Origin: Roseiarcus sp963782255
Lineage (GTDB): Bacteria; Pseudomonadota; Alphaproteobacteria; Rhizobiales; Beijerinckiaceae
Direction of reading: 5' to 3'
NCBI GenBank assembly: GCA_963782255.1
Contig: CAWAIS010000001.1
Coordinates: 4,030,001 to 4,094,000, forward strand
Length of the DNA stretch: 64,000 bases
A program made the translations under genes and the position numbers. Positions 61,452-64,000 of this stretch are shown here, in pieces; position 1 is the first letter of the stretch, and every line of letters starts with the position of its first letter. The notes beneath the pieces are model-generated. The model saw nothing but the letters and a program-made list of their open reading frames with translations. It was not told where the DNA came from and searched no databases.

Positions 61452-63355
61452 TCAGTGCTGGTCGAGCATGAACTGCCCGAAGAAGTCGGCGAGCGCGTCG
61501 TATGCGTCGAGCGGCAGCACATTCGCGACGTGCTGGTCAGGACGGACGACGATCATCGCTCCCCTATCGCGGTCGATGCCGCGCAGGTCGAAGATATCCG
61601 GGCCGTTCTTGAGGTCGGGCGTGTAGGCCTTCTCATAGGCGACCAACCCGAACCGGCCTTTGGTCGGCACGAGCATCGACGGCAGCTCCTCGACCTTGAG
61701 GTCGCGATGCCCCTGCTGGAAGATCCCGCGCACGTCGATGACGCTGTCGATATCTGCCCCGTGCGGGGTGAACCGCCGGATCGGCGACCGCTCCGATCGC
61801 GCGAGGTGATCCGTGAGCGCGCGCAGCCTTTTTGCGCTCGCATCGGCAAAGGCGTAGATGCGCCACGCTCCGTCGGCCCGAGCCGCGTGGCCGAGTTGCA
61901 CCGGCTTGGCGTCGGCGAGGCGCACGACGCGCGCCGAATGGAAGCGCGTGCCAATCGTGAAGCCTTTGGCACACGCTTGGTGCGTCGCGTCGGCGGTCAG
62001 ATAGGTCGCCGGCGGGTAATGCGTCCCGACGCCGGCCGTGTAGCGGCCCGACATCACGAAATAGGCCTGAAGTTCCGCGGGATCGACGCCCCCGAGTTCC
62101 GGGTGGTCTGGATTCTTGGGCGGCGAGGCCATGATCTTCGACCATTCCTTGTCGAAGTCGATGAGGCCCTGCGCGATCGCGTGACGCTCGACTGTGTAGG
62201 TGCGAAGCAGGTCCGGCCTGGCGCGCCCTTCGAGGACGGAGGCGAGTTTCCAGCCGAGGTTGTACGTGTCCTGCATGGATACGTTCATGCCCTGGCCGGC
62301 CTTGGCGCTGTGCGTGTGGCACGCATCGCCGGCAATGAACACGCGCGGCAGGCGGGACCCTGTTTCGTCTGCCGTGACGTCGTCAAAACGGTCAGTGACG
62401 CGCTGGCCCACCTGATAGACGGCGAACCAGACCACGTTCCGCACGTCGAGCGTGTACGGGCGAAGCACGCGTTGCGCGGTCTGGATGACCTGTTCCTGCG
62501 TGATGAGCCGGAGCGTCTCGCGGTTCGCCGGGTCGATCTCGCCGAGATCGACATAGAGCCGCACCAAGTAGCCACCCTCACGCGGGATGAGCAGGATGTT
62601 CCCTTCGTCCGCCGATTGTATCGCCCCTTCAGCCTGATGTCTGGGAAGTCGGTGACGGCGAGCATGTCGACGACGCCCCAGGCGTGGTTGGCGAAGTCGC
62701 CACGCGGCACGGCGCCGATTGGGTCCCGCACGCGGCTGCGCGCGCCATCGCATCCGACAACATATTTCGCGCGGACCTTCTTCGCCGCCCGGGTCGTCGC
62801 ATTCTCCAGCGTGACAATCACAGGGTAATCGCCCGCGGGCTCGACCGTCAGGGCCACGAACTCCCAGCCGTAATCGGGGACAAGCCGCGAGGGCGATCTG
62901 TGCATGTAGTCTTCGAGGTAGCCCAGCAGGCGCGCTTGATTGACGATCACGTGCGGAAATTCGGACAGGCCGTCGGCTGTATCCTGCACGCGCCCGGTTC
63001 GGACGATCTTCGATCGATCTTCGGGCGACGGACGCCAGAAGACCGTCTCGTTGACCCAGTAGGCTTCGCGGATGAGTTTCCCGCTCAGGCCGAAGGCGTC
63101 GAACATCTCGACCGTGCGGCAGGCGACCCCGTCCGCTTGACCGACCTGCAGAGGACCCTCGCGACGCTCGACGATGCGTGTCGCGATGCCGGGGAAGGCC
63201 GAGAGCTGCGCTGCCAGCAGCATCCCGGCCGGGCCGGCGCCGACGATGAGAACGTCTGTGGCGTCGGGCAGGGCCACCGGGCGCGCCACGGCGCCGGGGG
63301 CGGCCGCATGTATGTCGGGATCACCGGGCGTGTAGCCGTTGAGGTAGAATTGCAT
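61452..63355 (-). pseudogene. mobA: MobA-like flavin monooxygenase (3-hydroxybenzoate 4-hydroxylase type), one frameshift
   Basis: ATG 63355 (MQFYLNGYTPGDPDIH) leads into the FAD site DVLIVGAGPAGMLLAAQLSA and GCDGARSRVRDPIGAVPRG. Near 62628 one G appears missing (AAGGGGCGATAC instead of AAGGGGGCGATAC). The other frame continues IQSADEGNILLIPREGGYLV, FIAGDACHTHSAKAGQGMN and a C-terminal thioredoxin-like domain to 61452. With the base restored the protein is about 634 residues, matching 3-hydroxybenzoate 4-monooxygenase (about 639). That reaction would need oxygen, unlike the rest of the island. Sequence error is a strong alternative to inactivation. Confidence 0.75.
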
Positions 63356-63416
63356 TCTCTCGTCCTCCCAATTTTTTTCATCTTGATGCAAGCGGACGCC
63401 CTCATTTGGTAGGACG

Positions 63417-63695
63417 TCACCGTGCCGCGTGAGTCAAGCGTTCGCATGCGAGGTCGGCCAACCCTGACGGAGGCAATTGCGAGCCGGCCCGTAGCGGCAA
63501 CGCATGACGCGCGACAATGCCGCCGATTGCGCCTTCGGGATAGTCGATCCCATCACGACTTCTTCCACGTCCGCGATAGCCAATTCGGCGCGGCTCAACG
63601 CCGCGATTGTGACACGGGCGGCCGAAAGCGCCGCGATAGGCGCGACCGATGGGCGCGCGAGCGGTGGCGACAATAACGGCGTCTGTCACGAGCAT
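63417..63695 (-). pseudogene. Thiolase relic (N-terminal fragment)
   Basis: ATG 63695 reads MLVTDAVIVATARAPIGRAY, the standard opening of acetyl-CoA acyltransferases. After a frame change come ALSRAELAIADVEEVVMGST and IPKA, corresponding to the region before the catalytic Cys. Sequence then degenerates and stops near 63417. The catalytic Cys, His and second Cys domains are absent. It sits between the acyl-CoA dehydrogenase gene and the MobA-like gene, so it was probably once a working beta-oxidation partner. Confidence 0.6.
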
Positions 63696-63752
63696 TCTCC
63701 GGAAAACCGGGAGCGGAATCGTTAGATCGCCCGCCCTTTCGATGCGGTCCGA

Positions 63753-64000
63753 CTATTTCTTGGCGGCGGCGAGCTTGTCGCGAGCGATGATCATTTTCAT
63801 GATCTGCGCCGTGCCGTCGCCAATCTCCAAACCCATGACGTCGCGCAGTCGCTGTTGATGGGGCAGGTCCATCGACCATCCGTAATGGCCATGTGTGAGC
63901 AGGCATTGGTGGATCACCTCCACCGCCGTTTTCGGCGCGAGATATTTGCACATGGCGGCTTCGGCCGTGTGCGGCTTGCCAGCGTCGCGCAGACCGAGCG
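63753..64000 (-). CDS. Acyl-CoA dehydrogenase, C-terminal part (runs off the window)
   Basis: The minus strand at the window edge encodes GLRDAGKPHTAEAAMCKYLA, VEVIHQCLLTHGHYGWSMDL and RDVMGLEIGDGTAQIMKMI, ending IARDKLAAAKK. This is the C-terminal helical domain of acyl-CoA dehydrogenases: QCLLTHGHYGWS corresponds to Q-FGG-GY, and GDGTAQIMKMIIAR to EGT-QIQ--IIAR, with Asp in place of the Glu common in that position. The start lies outside the window, so length and specificity are unknown. Confidence 0.8.
   Translation of the reverse strand, partial: LGLRDAGKPHTAEAAMCKYLAPKTAVEVIHQCLLTHGHYGWSMDLPHQQRLRDVMGLEIGDGTAQIMKMIIARDKLAAAKK

Noticed and set aside
1..64000. tRNA, rRNA or riboswitch genes
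   Set aside because: No cloverleaf ending, conserved rRNA segment or known riboswitch core was recognised on either strand; a covariance search would be needed to be sure.

Overview
The window is GC-rich with tightly coupled operons (many 1- to 4-base stop/start overlaps). Its gene families point to an alphaproteobacterium, probably a Hyphomicrobiales or purple non-sulfur relative: BadM/BadL-like genes, an hbaABCD-like operon, and IS1595, ISAzo13 and IS5/IS427-type elements. The content is dominated by degradation of aromatic acids, mostly anaerobic. All identifications come from reading the translated sequence and recalled family motifs; no database search was run.

Region 1 (1-12.0 kb) is a decayed mobile border. 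It holds the start of an IS110 transposase with a structured leader, remnants of a large unknown protein, an IS5 relic, and a phage-type integrase split by an IS1595 copy. Two abutting ISAzo13-like elements, a complete IS5/IS427-type element and a truncated small gene follow. Next come broken BadH-like, AliB-like and MaoC-like genes, apparently the relics of an R. palustris-style alicyclic branch.

Region 2 (12.0-23.9 kb) is a complete Thauera-type benzoyl-CoA module. A minus-strand operon had-oah-dch-bcrCBAD-ferredoxin-gamma carbonic anhydrase-like faces korA-korB-rubrerythrin-like on the plus strand. KorAB would reduce the ferredoxin, benzoyl-CoA reductase would dearomatize benzoyl-CoA, and Dch/Had/Oah would open the ring.

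Region 3 (24.1-34.4 kb) is a minus-strand 4-hydroxybenzoate operon: CoA ligase (two frameshifts), 4-hydroxybenzoyl-CoA reductase gamma/alpha/beta, a hemerythrin-like protein (frameshift), a double-GNAT protein and an ADP-forming acyl-CoA synthetase. It is divergent from BadL-like and BadM-like regulatory genes.

Region 4 (34.5-40.9 kb) is a beta-oxidation operon (BadK-like, BadH-like, enoyl-CoA hydratase, acyl-CoA dehydrogenase, SDR). It is split by a second IS1595 copy and preceded by a TetR gene; an 18-bp palindrome lies at the start of the first gene.

Region 5 (41.2-59.65 kb) is the most unusual part, an apparent 17.8-kb minus-strand gene train. It has two proteins resembling phenylphosphate synthase subunits, biotin carboxyl carrier protein, biotin carboxylase and a pyruvate-carboxylase-type carboxyltransferase. 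A Liv-type ABC importer, two alcohol dehydrogenases, an SDR, an amidase and an acetoacetyl-CoA synthetase-like ligase follow. I infer a possible alcohol-to-ketone-to-enol-phosphate-to-beta-keto-acid-to-CoA-ester route. Five 21-bp-spaced direct repeats lie upstream.

Region 6 (60.2-64.0 kb) has a truncated aromatic-acid transporter, a MobA-like flavin monooxygenase with a frameshift, a thiolase relic and the end of an acyl-CoA dehydrogenase gene.

Several otherwise well-conserved genes carry 1- to 2-base frameshifts, mostly near G, C or A runs. Sequence error should be excluded before calling them dead.
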